This document shows, piece by piece, positions 33,763-44,900 of a stretch of 64,000 nt of DNA; position 1 is the stretch's first letter, and each line of letters opens with the position of its first letter. The stretch comes from DATGMS01 sp035303945 (GTDB taxonomy: Bacteria; Bacteroidota; Bacteroidia; Cytophagales; Cyclobacteriaceae): positions 12,915 through 76,914 of the forward strand of contig DATGQZ010000065.1 in NCBI GenBank assembly GCA_035303945.1, given 5' to 3'. Under the pieces are notes generated by a model that did not search any database, was not told the origin of the DNA, and was given only the letters and a program-made list of their open reading frames with translations. The position numbers and the translations under genes were made by a program.

Positions 33763-36700
33763 ATGAAAAATGAAGCAGAATTACCCGCAAAAAATCTTGG
33801 GTTGAGAAGAGGATTTCTTCTTCTATTCCAAGTATTATGTCTGGGGCTTGTCATGCTGAGCCCTGTTGCTTTCGGTGTACCCCTGAATGAGGATCATTGG
33901 TTTGAATTTCAAGCCAATCCCGTTGTCAGAGGGCAAATAGTAGATGTGAATGGGGCTCCTTTGCCTGGTGTTACTATTAGGGTGCAGGGAACATCTTCTG
34001 GTACGGTATCTGACTCAGATGGTAAATATGCCATTAATGCTGGTCCAAATGCGGTTTTAACTTTCTCCTTCATCGGATTTAAGCCCCAAACCCTTCAGAT
34101 TGGCAATCAAAGTACGATCAACATTACCATGGAAGAGGATCTGGCCTCCTTAGACGAAGTGGTGGTAACCTCTTTAGGAGTGCCTCGGGAACAACGGGCA
34201 TTGGGTTATGCTACGACCACAGTACGTTCTGACGAATTGATCAAGGTAGGTACGCCCAATTTGGCCACCGCTCTTTATGGCAAAGCGCCTGGTGTAAGGA
34301 TACAGGCTGGCGCAGGCGGGGCTACTTCGGCCGTCAACATTACCATAAGAGGGATCAATTCGATCACCGGAAAAAACCAGCCATTGATCATCCTAGACGG
34401 TGTTCCTATTCGGAATGAGGAGGTGAGGAATAACGACTATTGGAGTGACCAGAGATTAAGAGGAAATGGCTTGTTGGATATCAATCCGGAAGACATTGAC
34501 AATATCTCTGTCTTAAAAGGGGCTTCCGCAGCGGCTCTCTACGGATCAGAGGCAGTGAATGGTGTGATTTTGATCACCACTAAAAAAGGGAACGCCGAAA
34601 AAGGTGGCTTCACGGTGGACTTTAATGCCAATTATGCCATGGACCAGATCGCCTACCTGCCACGCTATCAAAACGTGCGGGGACCTGGAGGACCACGTCA
34701 TGTCTTCAATTTTGGTCAGGATGAGGAAGGCTTTATTACCTATGACAATGGAGTCAAGGGATTGCCAGCCACCAACATCAACTTTGGGGCACCTTTTGAC
34801 GGAAGACAGGTGATGAGCTGGGATGGAGAAATCCGCCCCTATGAAGCACAAATCGATAACTACGCCGCCTTGTTCAACGACCCGATAAGTTCCCAAGTCA
34901 ATGTTGCCATTTCACATGCTTCCGAAAATGCTGATTTTCGTCTATCCCTTACCCGACAGGATAATGAAGCTTTGAGTCTCAATTCCAAAAATAGCAAAAA
35001 CATCGTTAACCTTAATTCTACCTATAGGGTTTCCCAACGGTGGAAAACGGACTTGACGATCAATTATATCAACCAAAATACCAATAACCGTCCATATTCC
35101 ATAGACCGGCTGATCAACAACTTCACCGGAATGATGACACGATTTGATAATGGTGAATGGTATCTGAAGAAATATAAGACCAGCAGGGGCTACCGCTTCG
35201 TCACAGGCAATGGGCAGAGCCTAACCCCTGAGGAAAACATCATCAGAAATGGCTTTGCCTCGGATATAGGTGATTATGTATGGCGGGTCAATGAACACCG
35301 CTCCTCTGAATTAAGCAACCGGGTGATCGGTAACCTGACCAACACCTTTAACATTACAGATGAATTATCCTTAAGGGCCAGAATTTCTACCGATTTTACC
35401 TATAGAAATTCCGAAGATAGGTATGCCACCGAGCGTCCATTGGCATTTGGTCCATCAGGCGGTTTTGGGATGAGCAATGAAACCTTCAATATCCTTTATG
35501 GAGATTTTTTGCTCACCTATAGAAAAAACTTAGCTGAAGACATTGCGATTACAGCCATGGCAGGTTATACGGCCAATAAGGACCGTTATACCACGGTTTC
35601 AAGAAGTACCAATGGAGGTCTAAGTACGGAAAATTTATTTGACATTGTCGCATCTGTAGATATTCCCAATAGCGGTTCCCGCAGGACTTCAAGGGTAATT
35701 GATGCAGTGCTTGGTACCATTAACTTCGATTTTAAAGGATTTTGGTATATTGAAGGTACGGTGCGTCGGGATAGAACCTCAACGATGAATCCAGCCAATA
35801 ATGCTTTTACCTATCCTTCAGCCAATACCAGTCTTATCCTATCCGATGCGGTGGAATTGCCGCGCTTTATCAGCTCAGCCAAACTGCGGGGTTCTTGGGG
35901 TATTGTAGGTAATTATCCGGATATCTATAGTGCCAACATTGCCTACGATCAAAACACGCTTGGGGTGCAGCAACCCGGTGGAGCTTCCGTGTTGTATACC
36001 ACCATTTCGGGAAGCTTCGGCAATGATGGGATAAAGCCAGAGCAAAAGCATGAGTTTGAAGTTGGCTTGGACAGTGATTTCTTTAATGGAAGGCTTGGAC
36101 TGATGATGTCTTATTACAATGCCCAAATCCGAGAGCAAATCCTGCCCTTAACCCTGCCCGCCACTTCAGGGGCAAATTCAGTTTTGGCCAACATTGGTAC
36201 GCTTCGGAATAAGGGTGTTGAAATAAGTTTGACGGGGCAGCTTCTGCAGGGTAGCGGGTTGAATTGGTCCGCAGGAATCAATTATGCTTGGAATAAAAAC
36301 GTGGTGGAAAAGTTGGCCAATAATGCTACCGAACTTCTTCATGCGGATTATGACGGAAATGCTGCCCAGCTCCGTTCGGTGGTGGGAAGGCCCATGGGGG
36401 ACTTATATGCTAGACCTGTTCAAACCAATAGCAGCGGAGAAAAGATTGTCCAACCCAACGGACTGTACAAAATCGATGACCAAAATTGGATACGGGTAGG
36501 CAACGCCATGCCCAAAGCAGTGGGGGCATATCCAATACCTTGCAATACAACAGATTTACCTTAGATGTATTGGCGGATTTCCAGATAGGAGGGCATGTCA
36601 TGCCTACCGGCATCAACTGGATGATCAGTAGAGGTCTTACCGAAGAAAGCCTTAACTATATGGATAAAGCTAGCGGTGGTTTATCCTATTATGTCAATGC

Positions 36701-37151
36701 TGATGGCAAGGGTGTGCAGACAGATGCCGCTCAAGGGCCTAACGGGGAACAAGTCTTCCACGATGGCATGCTCATGGACGGCGTCACGGCTGATGGCAAT
36801 CCCAACACCAATGTGATTTCCCAAGCCTTTTACTATCAAAGAACTTACAACTGGGGCGGACCACAATACAGCGAATCAAGGTATGAATTGTTTATTCAAG
36901 AAAATACCTACCTCAAGATGCGCGAATTATCGCTTAGGTACGATATCCCCAGCTCCTTTGCCAGAAAGCTTGGAGCTTCCTCGATCCAGTTTTCTGTATT
37001 TGGCAGAAACTTGTTCTTCTTCTATAGGAATATCAAAGACCTGGACCCAGAAGTTCTTACCGGAGGATCCCGCTGGCATCAGACACTTACCAGTGCGGGT
37101 ACCAATCCAGCAACCCGAACCATGGGAGTTATGGTAAGAGCCAGGTTTTAA
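33763..37151 (+). pseudogene. SusC/RagA-family TonB-dependent outer-membrane transporter, frameshifted
   Basis: The first frame (33763-36564) encodes a signal peptide, a carboxypeptidase-like domain (VRGQIVDVNGAPLPGVTIRV), the TonB-box region LDEVVVTSLG, the plug (NITIRGINSITGKNQPLIIL, DNISVLKGASAAALYGSEA) and most of the barrel. At about 36522 the frame breaks: frame 1 continues for only 14 codons, while frame 2 (36486-37151) carries the last barrel part, beginning GGISNTLQYNRFTLDVLADF and ending in MVRARF. A run of five G (36522-36526) lies exactly at the switch; one more G would restore a single protein of about 1129 residues. It is either a sequencing error, a true mutation or phase variation. 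Confidence 0.85.
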
Positions 37152-37175
37152 TGAATCACTAAACGAAAAAGAGCC

Positions 37176-38759
37176 ATGAAAATTAAAACTATATTAATGG
37201 CATTTGCCATTTCGCTATTGACATTGGCCTGTCAAGTTTCAGACTTTGAAGATAACTATACAGATCCATCCAGGATTTCCCAGACTTCTGTTGAGAAGCA
37301 GTATACTGGATTTATGATCGCCAACCGCACCTATGTTCTGCCGAGCTATTGGAACTACTTTGTAGTGCTTCGCATCACCCTCAATCGCTATAACCAGGCA
37401 GTGGGTTGGGAAAATGTAGAAAATCAATACGTCCCCGGTTCGGCTGCCATTACCGATCGCTGGAACAACTATTATTCCTTTCTGGCGCAGTATAGAGAAT
37501 TGGAAAAGGTGTACAATGCTTTAAGCTCCCAAGAGCAACAGGATTACAGGGTGTTCATGATTACCGCAGCTACCTATTTGTACGACCATACCCAAAAAAT
37601 AGTAGATCTTCATGGAGATATTCCATGGTCCAAAGCAGGGATGCTGAGTACAAACGGAGGGCAATATGCCATATCCTATCCCGAATACGATACGGCAGAA
37701 TCTATTTACACTAAAATGTTGGATGATCTGGCTGTTTTTGCGGATGAATTGAGAGGCTTAGACATTCCCGCCGGTGTACAGGTAGGGTTTAACACCCAAG
37801 ATTTAATCAACCGGGGAGATAAGGAACAATGGCTACGCTATATTAATTCTCTGCGCCTACGTATGCTGACGCGGGTTAGAGCGGTACCACAATTTAGCCA
37901 AAGAGCCAACACTGAGATTGCCGCCATATTGGCCAATCCTTCCGCTTATCCCCTGGTAACTTCTAATGAGGATAATATCACTTTCAGAATCCATACCCTA
38001 GGTACTTTAATTGGTTCGAGTGACTTTCAAAGCGGATTGGAAGACTGGGATGGTAATCTTGCTGGAAAAGCCATTTTGGATCATATGAAAACAAACCAAG
38101 ATCCCCGCCTGAGCTATGTGTTTGAACCCGGTGAGGAAGCTGGGGGAGAATATATAGGCTTGGATCCATTGGCCTCTGCTTCTGTACAAAGGGAACTTAT
38201 TGGTTCAGGAACCTTGGCGCGGTATAACCGCTCCACTTTAAGTAGGAATCAATATTTTCCAGGGATGCTGATTAATGCGACTCAGGTACATTTGATGATT
38301 GCAGAGCATTATCTTACCAATGGTCAGATGACCAATGCTAAAGAGCATTATGAAACTGCAATTCGAGAATCTGTGGCATACTATCAAATGTTGAGAAGTT
38401 TGAGTAATGATAATACTGCTGGGAATCCCATAGTTCCAAGCGCTCAAGATATAGAAAACTACCTCTCACAACCTGCGGTTAGTTGGGATAGTGCCAATGG
38501 TGGAGCGGGACTCATCCAGCGAATTGCTGAGCAGAAATGGCTTCATTTCAATGTGGTTCAGGCAAATGAAAACTGGGCGGAGTTAAGAAGGTTGGATGCG
38601 TTGGATCTGAATTTCTGGGTGGACAACTCCAATCAACAAAGCCTGCCGCCTAAGCGTTGGATTTATCCGGGAACCGAGGAAACCTACAACACCGAAAATT
38701 ATGCTCGGGTACAGGATATAGACAATTTGGAAACCAGATTATTTTGGGATGTTAATTGA
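37176..38759 (+). CDS. SusD/RagB-family nutrient-binding lipoprotein
   Basis: This 527-residue protein has a lipoprotein signal ending LTLAC (Cys19) and the SusD alpha-helical TPR-type fold. Visible segments are WNYFVVLRITLNRY, LHGDIPWSKA, DLINRGDKEQWLRYINSLRLRML and the C-terminal IAEQKWLHFNVVQANENWAELRRLD. SusD sits on top of SusC and captures the substrate. It is 24 bases after susC. No glycosidase or peptidase follows, so the ligand cannot be predicted. The protein is intact even though susC is broken. Confidence 0.92.
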   Translation: MKIKTILMAFAISLLTLACQVSDFEDNYTDPSRISQTSVEKQYTGFMIANRTYVLPSYWNYFVVLRITLNRYNQAVGWENVENQYVPGSAAITDRWNNYYSFLAQYRELEKVYNALSSQEQQDYRVFMITAATYLYDHTQKIVDLHGDIPWSKAGMLSTNGGQYAISYPEYDTAESIYTKMLDDLAVFADELRGLDIPAGVQVGFNTQDLINRGDKEQWLRYINSLRLRMLTRVRAVPQFSQRANTEIAAILANPSAYPLVTSNEDNITFRIHTLGTLIGSSDFQSGLEDWDGNLAGKAILDHMKTNQDPRLSYVFEPGEEAGGEYIGLDPLASASVQRELIGSGTLARYNRSTLSRNQYFPGMLINATQVHLMIAEHYLTNGQMTNAKEHYETAIRESVAYYQMLRSLSNDNTAGNPIVPSAQDIENYLSQPAVSWDSANGGAGLIQRIAEQKWLHFNVVQANENWAELRRLDALDLNFWVDNSNQQSLPPKRWIYPGTEETYNTENYARVQDIDNLETRLFWDVN

Positions 38760-38785
38760 ACCTAAAGAATGGTTTGATTGATGGG

Positions 38786-38814
38786 GAGGAGCTATAATAT
38801 TAGCTCCTCTTTTT
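38786..38814. terminator. bidirectional terminator between susD and the XRE-S24 gene
   Basis: GAGGAGCTA (38786-38794), loop TAATAT and TAGCTCCTC (38801-38809) form a 9-bp perfect stem followed by TTTTT. The stop codon of the minus-strand regulator lies inside the hairpin. Confidence 0.85.
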
Positions 38815-39618
38815 AATAGGTTTATTTAGCTCATCGAGCTTTCGGTTGATCTCTGTAATACCATAGCCGATCTGCTGTAATGTTAGTATCTCCATGGGGA
38901 ATTCCTGGGTCATATAATATTCAAATTTCCATATTTCTTTGATTTCCTCTGCTCCTACTTCATAAGGCGTATAGATCGGGTTTAGCGACCGGAGCAAAAA
39001 GGTGCGTTTGTTCGGCAAGAAAGTAACCATTTTAAAACTGATTCCTTCCGTAGTAGTCACAATGATACAGGGGATTTCTTTGGTGATTCGCCACTCGGAT
39101 AAGTAGGATCCGATGATATAGGCGCCTTCTGGTACAGGCAACATACTGTCCCCTTCTGTCTGAAACATCCTGTATTTTTTATCATTGGGAAGATTGGGAA
39201 GCCTAAATGTGGGGAGGGTTTCCAAAAAGGTGGGATCACCAAAGCCTGCCAAATAACCCGCTTTAGCTTTGAGTGGTACCATTTCAATATTGTCTTCGTT
39301 TTCAGGGCTTACCGTTGTGGCAAGGATGCGGATCTGTGAACCACTTAGATAATTGTCACTTCCCGCCTCAAGTTCTTGGATTTTAGCTTCGCTAAGGGTT
39401 CCTAACTGAATCCGCAACAAGGTATCAACAGACATTTTAAAATAATCCGCAAACCTGAGAAGGTCTTCTATGCTGGGCGATTTGGTCTGTCCTGATTCCA
39501 AAGCATTAATTTTTGAGCGGGTCAAAGAAAATGCCTTTGCAAGTTGCTCCTGCGTCATTCTAAGGCGTTCCCGAAGGAATTTCAAATTTTCCGCAAAAAA
39601 GTTTGTTGGCTTTCCCAT
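38800..39618 (-). CDS. LexA/CI-like repressor: XRE helix-turn-helix plus S24 peptidase domain
   Basis: The 272-residue protein has an XRE helix-turn-helix at 10-65 (MTQEQLAKAFSLTRSKINALESG) and a C-terminal S24 domain at about 115-235. The catalytic serine is Ser158 in TEGDSMLPV and the lysine is Lys196 in GISFKMV, 38 residues apart as in LexA and UmuD. A candidate self-cleavage bond, Ala120-Gly121 in KAKAGYLAG, lies 37 residues before the serine, again LexA-like. It is divergent from imuA-imuB-dnaE2. I infer it represses that operon and itself and is inactivated by DNA damage. A tail of about 35 residues follows the S24 domain. Confidence 0.88.
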   Translation of the reverse strand: MGKPTNFFAENLKFLRERLRMTQEQLAKAFSLTRSKINALESGQTKSPSIEDLLRFADYFKMSVDTLLRIQLGTLSEAKIQELEAGSDNYLSGSQIRILATTVSPENEDNIEMVPLKAKAGYLAGFGDPTFLETLPTFRLPNLPNDKKYRMFQTEGDSMLPVPEGAYIIGSYLSEWRITKEIPCIIVTTTEGISFKMVTFLPNKRTFLLRSLNPIYTPYEVGAEEIKEIWKFEYYMTQEFPMEILTLQQIGYGITEINRKLDELNKPIKKRS

Positions 39619-39643
39619 CTATTTTTGGTATTTTTATGGCCAG

Positions 39644-39670
39644 ATATTTGGCATTATTTGTGTCAAATAT
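39644..39670. promoter_or_regulatory. 27-bp dyad, likely operator for the S24 repressor and mutasome operon
   Basis: ATATTTG (39644-39650) and CAAATAT (39664-39670) are perfect arms. The symmetry extends inward at two more pairs (CA and TG), giving ATATTTG-n-CA and TG-n-CAAATAT. It fills most of the 71-base gap between the two divergent start codons. Confidence 0.6.
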
Positions 39671-39689
39671 AATAAAAACTGTTTAAAGA

Positions 39690-40427
39690 ATGAAAGCGAT
39701 GGATGGAAAAAAAGCAGTTTTGCAACGATTGAAAGCTGAAATTATGGCTTTGGAGAAATTTCCCATGCCCAAATCAGCACAACAAGCTTCTTTAGGCTTG
39801 GGCCCGATGGAAGCTTCTTTTACTGGGAATAATTTTCCGGTTGGTGTTGTTCACGAATTGATCAGTAGGGACAGCATAGATGCGGTCTCTACCAATGGAT
39901 TTATTGCTGCATTATTGGGGAAATTGATGCGCAAAAAAGACTACTGCCTATGGATCAGTAATCAAAGGACCATATTTCCTCCAGGCTTAAGCACTTTTGG
40001 GGTCAGACCTGACCGTTTCATTTTTATAGATATCAAAAAGGAAAGCGACGTATTATGGGCGGTCGAGCAGGGGTTAAAATGCAGCGGATTGGCGGCAGTA
40101 ATAGGGGAATTGAAAGACATCACTTTTGCCCAATCCCAACGGCTTCAGTTGGCGGTGGAAAAGAGCAGGGTTACGGGTTTTTTGCACCGTTATCAGCCGA
40201 GGAGCGAACATGCGTTGGCCTGTGCCACCCGGTGGAAAATCAGCTCCTTGCCCAGTGAATCCATAGAAGGCTTGCCAGGTTTGGGCTTTCCTCGGTGGAA
40301 TGTAGCACTGATCAAGGTACGCAACGGAAGACCGGGCTCATGGCGAATGGAATGGAGGGATGGTGGCTTTCATCCTGTTGCAGTGGAGGACTTGTTAGAA
40401 AGAGCAAATGATCAACATTATGCCTAA
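39690..40427 (+). CDS. imuA: ImuA-type protein of the mutagenic-repair cassette
   Basis: The 245-residue product has the RecA-like core of the ImuA family: PVGVVHELISRDSIDAVSTNGF, LWISNQRTIFPPGL, VLWAVEQGLKCSGLAAVIGE and ATRWKISSLPSE. The classical Walker A P-loop is not obvious. ImuA links RecA or the damage response to ImuB and DnaE2 in translesion synthesis. It is the first gene of the operon, starting 20 bases after the dyad. Its end overlaps imuB by 20 bases (or 8, if imuB starts at its second ATG). Confidence 0.8.
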   Translation: MKAMDGKKAVLQRLKAEIMALEKFPMPKSAQQASLGLGPMEASFTGNNFPVGVVHELISRDSIDAVSTNGFIAALLGKLMRKKDYCLWISNQRTIFPPGLSTFGVRPDRFIFIDIKKESDVLWAVEQGLKCSGLAAVIGELKDITFAQSQRLQLAVEKSRVTGFLHRYQPRSEHALACATRWKISSLPSESIEGLPGLGFPRWNVALIKVRNGRPGSWRMEWRDGGFHPVAVEDLLERANDQHYA

Positions 40428-41916
40428 GCGTTTTTTGTCCTTATGTTTCCACAGTCTTAGCACAGACTGGCTGGTCATCAAAAAGCCGGAGTTAAAAGGA
40501 AAGGCTTTTGTTTTGGCTATTCCTGAACGCGGAAGGATGTTGGTTCATGCCAGTAGTAAAGAGGCGCTTGATCGGGGAATATTTCCGGGGATGGTGGTGG
40601 CTGATGCCCGGGCGCTTTTTCCCTCTTTAGAAGTATTTGATCATGATCCTCAGCTGGAAGGCAGGTTATTAACAGCCTTGGCCAGATGGTGCATACGGTA
40701 TACACCTGTTTCGGCAGTAGACTTTCCGGATGGAATTATTTTAGATATTTCAGGATGTGCTCATTTATGGGGAGGGGAAACTGCTTATTTGGAAGATATA
40801 TGTTTTACCCTTAGAAATAAAGGGTATAGTCTGAGTGCTGCCATCGCGGATACCATCGGTGCGGCTTGGGCTATAGCAAGATATGGCCAAGGCATTAGGA
40901 TTGCTGCACCGGAAAGACAAAGAGAATGTCTCTTACCACTGCCTCCAGCTTCCTTACGTCTGGAGCCCAACCTTCTGCAGCTGATGAAAAAGCTGGGATT
41001 TAAAAATATTGGTCAATTTATCGATCTACCGCCATCTACTTTACGCCGTCGATTTGGAGAAGGACTTCTTGTCCGGTTAGGTCAGGCTTTGGGTACAGAA
41101 TATGAGTTTGTGGAGCCCGTTCAGCCTGTGAAATCCTATAGGGAAGAACTTTCTTGCATGGAGCCTATTTTTACCCTTACAGGCATAGAGTTGGCTCTCA
41201 AGCGTCTGCTGGAAGTATTATGCAGGAGATTGGTCAAAGAAGGCAAAGGATTGCGTACTGGGGTGTTTAGTGGTTTGAGGGTTGACGGTGAAATTGTCCA
41301 CATCAGTATAGGCACTGGAAGTGCCTCCCAGCGTCCCAGCCATCTCTTCAAATTGTTTGAACTTAAATTATCTACTTTGGCCCCCGGGATGGGAATTGAG
41401 TTATTTACGCTTGAAGCTCCTTTGGTGGAAGATATGGAGGGAGTGCAGGAATCCTTGTGGGATGCTGTCAACCATGATCAACAAGCTATTGTGGAGCTGC
41501 TGGACAATATTGCTGGTAAGGTAGGGATGGATGCTATTCACCGTTATTTGCCTCAGGAATACCATTGGCCGGAGCGGTCCATCAAGCCCGTGCCTTTCTT
41601 GCAGGGACAGCCGGACAAGCCTTGGCCTTCGGGAATTTCGCGCCCGCTGCATCTTTTGCCGCAGCCCGAACCTATCTCAGTGATGGTGCATTTGCCGGAC
41701 TACCCTCCCCGCCACTTTCGCTACAAAGGCAAGATTTACAAAGTTGTCAAGGCTGATGGCCCGGAGAGGATAGAGCAGGAGTGGTGGCTCCATAATGGTC
41801 CACCGCGGGACTATTACCGTGTCGAAGATGAAGAAGGTATTCGTTATTGGGTATTTAGGCTAGGCCTATATGGTGAAGGGGAACCGCAATGGTTTCTGCA
41901 CGGCCTATTTGCCTAA
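40408..41916 (+). CDS. imuB: ImuB, inactive Y-family polymerase of the mutasome
   Basis: The 502-residue protein has the Y-family fold but lacks the catalytic acids. The first motif reads RFLSLCFHSLSTDWL instead of DxDxFFA, and the second reads LDISGCAHLWGG instead of SxDE, both exactly as in ImuB. The finger, palm and little-finger parts run to about residue 370, followed by a C-terminal DUF6504-like segment (HFRYKGKIYKVVKADGPERI). ImuB is the adaptor that brings DnaE2 to the beta clamp. I could not identify a clamp-binding motif with confidence. The start could be 40408 or 40420. Confidence 0.9.
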   Translation: MINIMPKRFLSLCFHSLSTDWLVIKKPELKGKAFVLAIPERGRMLVHASSKEALDRGIFPGMVVADARALFPSLEVFDHDPQLEGRLLTALARWCIRYTPVSAVDFPDGIILDISGCAHLWGGETAYLEDICFTLRNKGYSLSAAIADTIGAAWAIARYGQGIRIAAPERQRECLLPLPPASLRLEPNLLQLMKKLGFKNIGQFIDLPPSTLRRRFGEGLLVRLGQALGTEYEFVEPVQPVKSYREELSCMEPIFTLTGIELALKRLLEVLCRRLVKEGKGLRTGVFSGLRVDGEIVHISIGTGSASQRPSHLFKLFELKLSTLAPGMGIELFTLEAPLVEDMEGVQESLWDAVNHDQQAIVELLDNIAGKVGMDAIHRYLPQEYHWPERSIKPVPFLQGQPDKPWPSGISRPLHLLPQPEPISVMVHLPDYPPRHFRYKGKIYKVVKADGPERIEQEWWLHNGPPRDYYRVEDEEGIRYWVFRLGLYGEGEPQWFLHGLFA

Positions 41917-41963
41917 AAGTGAATTCAATCTTTTTTTATTTTATCGCTAATTATTTCCCCTCT

Positions 41964-44900
41964 ATGGACTATTCAGAGCTACAGGTAACCACCAATTTTT
42001 CCTTTCTGCGGGGCGGATCCCATCCGGAGGAATTTGTTGATCGAGCCATAGCACTGGGGTACAAAGAAATTGCTGTCACGGATCGCAATACTCTGGCGGG
42101 TATTGTGCGGGCTTATACAGCTGCAAAAGGTAAAGCTATACGCTTTATCCCAGGATGCCGTCTAGACCTGTTGGATGGACCTAGTCTTTTGGCTTATCCG
42201 ACGGATAAGGAAGCCTATGCCCACCTATCTTCCATATTGACAAAGGGTAACCTCCGGGCAGAAAAGGGAGAATGCCATCTTTATAAGGAGGATGTCTATG
42301 AGCAGTCAAAAGGCCTAAAGTTTATTGTTATACCCCCTGACCACCTGAATGAGCATTATGAGTTTGACCCAGGTTTTGTTAAAACATTGATGGAATACAA
42401 AGAGGCATTTAATCAGGATATATACCTGCGGGCAAGCTTTTCCTATAGTGGAGATGACCATAAGAAGCTATATCGCCTATCCCAATTAGCAGCTCAGTTG
42501 GAGGCTCCCATGGTGGCTACCAATGATGTTTATTATCATGTGAAGGAAAGGAGGGAGCTGCAGGATATTCTTACCTGCATCCGAGAAAAATGTACCATTC
42601 ACCATGCTGGATTTCTTCTGCATGCCAATGCGGAACGCTACTTAAAGCCACTCGAAGAAATGCATCGCTTGTTTAGGGAATTTCCGGATGCGATTTACAG
42701 GAATAAAGAAATTGCAGAGGCCTGTCAGTTTTCATTGGACCAGTTGAAATACCAATATCCGGAAGAGATCACCAGTGGGGGGCGTAAGCCTCAGGATGAA
42801 CTGATACATTTGACATGGGAAGGTGCTAAGGAACGATTTGGCGATCATATTCCAAAAAATATCCAGTCGACCCTTCAGTATGAACTGGATTTTATACAGC
42901 AAAAAAACTATGCTTCCTATTTTTTGACAGTATATGATCTGGTTCGGTTTGCCAGAGAGAGGGGGATACTCTGTCAAGGACGTGGTTCTGCGGCCAATTC
43001 GGTGGTGTGTTATTGTTTAGGCATCACTTCCGTAGATCCATCTAAATTCAAATTGCTTTTTGCCCGCTTTATGTCTGATGCAAGGAATGAACCTCCGGAT
43101 ATTGATGTGGATTTTGAACATGAGCGCCGGGAAGATGTGATGCAATATATTTATGAAAAATATGGAAGAGACCGGGCCGGGATAGTTGCTACCGTCACAC
43201 GGGTGCATTGGAAAGGAGCGGTAAGGGATGTGGGCAAGGCCATGGGCTTATCTTTGGATGCCGTGGATAAACTTTCCAAATCTGAGTATGAATATACCCA
43301 CGAATGGCTGGAGAAGGGGGAATTGTCAATGCAGGGCTTTGACTCCAAGGATGCGCATCTGCGGAAAGTCCTAGAGCTCACTACTGCTTATATCAGCTTC
43401 CCGCGACAACTGGGCCAACATACAGGGGGATTTGTCATTACGCGCGACAAGCTTTCCGATCTATGTCCTGTGTTAAATGCAAGGATGGAAAACCGGACCT
43501 GTATAGAGTGGGATAAGGATGATATTGATGCTTTAGGCTTTTTAAAAGTAGATGTTTTGGCCTTAGGCATGCTGACTTGCATTCGTAAAGGTTTTGATTT
43601 GGCCAAAGCCCATTATGGCTTAGACCTCACCTTAGCCAATATTCCCCAAGATGATCCAAAGGTGTATGACATGGTCAGTCATGCGGATACCATTGGAGTA
43701 TTCCAGATCGAAAGTAGGGCACAGATGTCCATGTTGCCTCGGTTGCGCCCCAGGGAATTTTATGATTTGGTCATAGAAGTGGCCATCGTACGGCCTGGCC
43801 CTATTCAGGGCGATATGGTCCATCCTTATTTGAGAAGACGGAATGGTGAAGAAGACGTTGAATATCCTTCCCAAGAACTAGAGGAAATCCTGGGAAGAAC
43901 CCTTGGTGTACCTTTGTTTCAGGAACAGGCCATGGAAATTGCCATCGTGGCTGCAGGATTTACGCCTGCAGAAGCAGATGGGCTGAGAAGGAGCATGGCC
44001 ACTTTTAAAGCAAAGGGTTTGGTAAGCCAGTATCACAAAAAGCTGGTAGAGGGAATGGTGGCTAAAGGATATCAGGAAGAGTTTGCTCAAAGGGTTTTTA
44101 AGCAGTTGGAAGGGTTTGGAAGTTATGGTTTCCCTGAAAGTCATGCTGCAAGCTTTGCCTTGTTGGTATATGTGTCCTCATGGATCAAATGTCATTATCC
44201 GGATGTATTTGCTGCGGCCCTTTTAAATAGCCAACCTATGGGCTTTTACCAGCCGGCACAGCTTGTTATTGATGCCCGCAAGCATGGCGTGCAGGTAAAA
44301 CCCATAGATGTCAATTTCTCTATTTGGGATCACAGTCTAGAAGAACAAGTAGGGAAATTCCGGTCTCTTCGATTAGGATTTAGACAAATAAAGGGCATTC
44401 GAGAAGAGGATATTGCTATACTGGTTGCCAACAGAACCAAACCTTACGCACATATTTTAGAACTTATAAATGCTGGGGTAAATGAATCTGCTTTAGAACG
44501 CTTGGCGGATGCTGATGCATTTCGTTCCTTGGGTTTGGAAAGACGTGATGCATTATGGCAAATCGCAGCCCTGAACGGACGGCCAGTGGGCATATTTAAG
44601 GAACTGCCCCCCTCTGATGATCCACCAATAGCTCTTCCTCCTCTGTCGGCTATGGAACAGGTAGTTCAGGATTATGGGACGACCTCCTTGTCTCTAAAAG
44701 CCCATCCGGTCAGTTTAATTCGCCATGAGTTAAACAGGTTGCAAATTACACCAACAGGATCTCTTCCTAATCTAAAAAATGCGAGCTTGGTCAATGTCTG
44801 CGGCTTGATCACGGTGCGGCAGCGACCGGGAACTGCCAAAGGTGTGCTGTTTATTACCATAGAAGATGAAACCGGGTATGCTAATTTGGTCGTGTGGGCA

